A DNA stretch of 64,000 nucleotides from an uncultured Erythrobacter sp. (GTDB lineage Bacteria; Pseudomonadota; Alphaproteobacteria; Sphingomonadales; Sphingomonadaceae): assembly GCF_947502395.1 (NCBI RefSeq), contig NZ_CANMZM010000001.1:1240001-1304000 (forward strand), written 5' to 3'. Positions 63,011-64,000 of the stretch are shown piece after piece (position 1 is the stretch's first letter; each line of letters starts with the position of its first letter). A program made the translations under genes and the position numbers. The notes beneath the pieces were generated by a model. That model saw only the letters and a program-made list of their open reading frames with translations, was not told the origin of the DNA and made no database searches.

Positions 63011-64000
63011 TCACCAAACTCCTCATCGCCAATCGCGGCGAGATTGCCTGCCGGATTATGCGCACAGCGCGTGAGATGGGGATCGCGACGGTCGCGGTCT
63101 ATTCCGATGCGGATGCAAAGGCGCTGCACACGCGCACTGCCGATGAGGCGGTGCATATTGGGCCCTCGCCAGCGGCGGAAAGCTATCTGGTCGGCGCAAA
63201 GATCATCGCTGCCGCCAAAGAGACCGGCGCAGAGGCGATCCATCCCGGCTATGGCTTCTTGTCCGAAAACGCAGACTTCGCGCGCGCGGTGATTGACGCT
63301 GGCCTTATCTGGGTGGGACCAAAGCCGGAGAGCATTGAGGCGATGGGCCTCAAAGACGCCGCGAAAGAACGCATGATTGCCGCAGGAGTGCCGGTGACAC
63401 CGGGCTATCTGGGCGAAGATCAATCGCTGGAGCGCCTTACCGCCGAGGCCGAGAAGATCGGCTACCCCGTGCTAATCAAGGCTGTGGCAGGCGGCGGCGG
63501 TAAGGGGATGCGCAAAGTTGATGATCCTGCCGATTTCGCGGCCTCCCTCGAAAGCTGCCAGCGCGAGGCCAAAGCCTCCTTTGGCAATGATGAGGTGCTG
63601 CTGGAGAAGTGGATCACCTCCCCGCGCCATATCGAGGTGCAAGTCTTCGGGGACAGCCACGGCAATGTCGTCCACCTGTTCGAGCGCGATTGCTCACTCC
63701 AGCGCCGCCACCAAAAGGTGATCGAAGAGGCCCCTGCGCCGGGCATGGATGAGGCCACCCGCGAGGAAATCTGCGGAGCTGCCGTGCGCGCCGCCAAAGC
63801 GGTGGACTATGAGGGCGCAGGCACAATCGAATTCATCGCCGACGCCAGCGAAGGCCTGCGCGCCGACCGCATCTTCTTCATGGAGATGAACACAAGGCTC
63901 CAGGTCGAACACCCCGTCACCGAAGAGATCACCGGCGTGGACTTGGTGGAGTGGCAGCTGAGGGTTGCGAGCGGCGAGCCGATCCCGGTGAAACAGGAAG
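63007..64000 (+). CDS. mccA: Biotin carboxylase subunit, probably 3-methylcrotonyl-CoA carboxylase alpha (partial)
   Basis: N-terminal 331 residues; the gene runs off the end. [42 protein letters not shown], and the ATP-grasp loop [16 protein letters not shown] are biotin carboxylase hallmarks; [21 protein letters not shown] and [16 protein letters not shown] follow. The pattern [13 protein letters not shown] is closer to MccA and propionyl/geranyl-CoA carboxylases than to AccC; the C-terminal biotinyl domain is outside the window. Exact substrate uncertain. Confidence 0.85.
   Translation, partial: MITKLLIANRGEIACRIMRTAREMGIATVAVYSDADAKALHTRTADEAVHIGPSPAAESYLVGAKIIAAAKETGAEAIHPGYGFLSENADFARAVIDAGLIWVGPKPESIEAMGLKDAAKERMIAAGVPVTPGYLGEDQSLERLTAEAEKIGYPVLIKAVAGGGGKGMRKVDDPADFAASLESCQREAKASFGNDEVLLEKWITSPRHIEVQVFGDSHGNVVHLFERDCSLQRRHQKVIEEAPAPGMDEATREEICGAAVRAAKAVDYEGAGTIEFIADASEGLRADRIFFMEMNTRLQVEHPVTEEITGVDLVEWQLRVASGEPIPVKQE

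Overview
The window looks like a chromosomal segment of a pigmented marine alphaproteobacterium of the order Sphingomonadales, most likely Erythrobacteraceae. Supports are the carotenoid genes crtY-crtI-crtB, a Tol-Pal operon and split his operon of the usual sphingomonad type, typical short palindromic repeat families, and many conserved small sphingomonad hypotheticals. Assignment is from recognised protein families only; no tRNA or rRNA gene was seen.

Layout. 1-9.4 kb: hemF start (partial), pdeM, infC with a probable AUA start, a DASS-type transporter, a cystathionine gamma-synthase-family gene behind a striking pseudoknot leader, an SDR protein lacking its catalytic residues, a DUF1963 protein, an FMN reductase and a J-domain protein. 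9.6-14.3 kb: the complete ybgC-tolQ-tolR-tolA-tolB-pal envelope operon (minus strand), closed by a terminator. 14.4-18.1 kb: histidine operon hisB-hisH-hisA-hisF-hisE plus a HIT protein; hisF carries an in-frame palindromic repeat insertion. 18.2-22 kb: SspB-like ClpXP adaptor, a small conserved protein, gmk, a secreted alpha/beta hydrolase and an exported protein. 22.2-30.6 kb: two divergent acyl-CoA operons. One has two acyl-CoA dehydrogenases and an SDR. The other has an SDR, an MFS transporter, an ACAD11-like dehydrogenase and an APH-family kinase, reminiscent of the 4-hydroxyacyl-CoA phosphorylation/elimination pathway. 30.6-44.3 kb: envelope and secreted proteins (subtilisin-like autotransporter lipoprotein, renal-type dipeptidase, S41 protease lipoprotein, fasciclin protein, periplasmic RidA), dapD, SWIB and YbhB proteins, a photolyase-like flavoprotein and an HPF.

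44.3-46 kb is the most accessory-looking stretch. A single-domain GIY-YIG nuclease is bracketed by two 82-bp REPIN-type palindromic repeats in the same orientation, a third repeat pair follows, and next comes a zinc-ribbon plus TIR/deoxyribosyltransferase-like protein that resembles phage-defence effectors. 46-48.1 kb: thiC under a TPP riboswitch. 48.1-53.4 kb: membrane protein, then a cytochrome P450/GST-like/nitronate monooxygenase operon and a secreted protein. 53.4-57.4 kb: MBL lipoprotein and amidohydrolase (overlapping), MipA/OmpV, DUF2585. 57.4-64 kb: carotenoid operon crtY-crtI-(DUF1851-like)-LOG-crtB with REP elements at both edges of crtB, then a secreted NTF2-like protein overlapping a biotin carboxylase subunit (probably 3-methylcrotonyl-CoA carboxylase alpha) that runs off the end.

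The strongest candidates for something undescribed are: (1) the H-type pseudoknot that would hide the Shine-Dalgarno sequence of the cystathionine gamma-synthase-family gene, topologically like SAM-class riboswitches; (2) the REPIN-flanked GIY-YIG gene as a possible repeat-mobilising unit; (3) the in-frame palindromic repeat in hisF; and (4) the Zn-ribbon/TIR-like gene.
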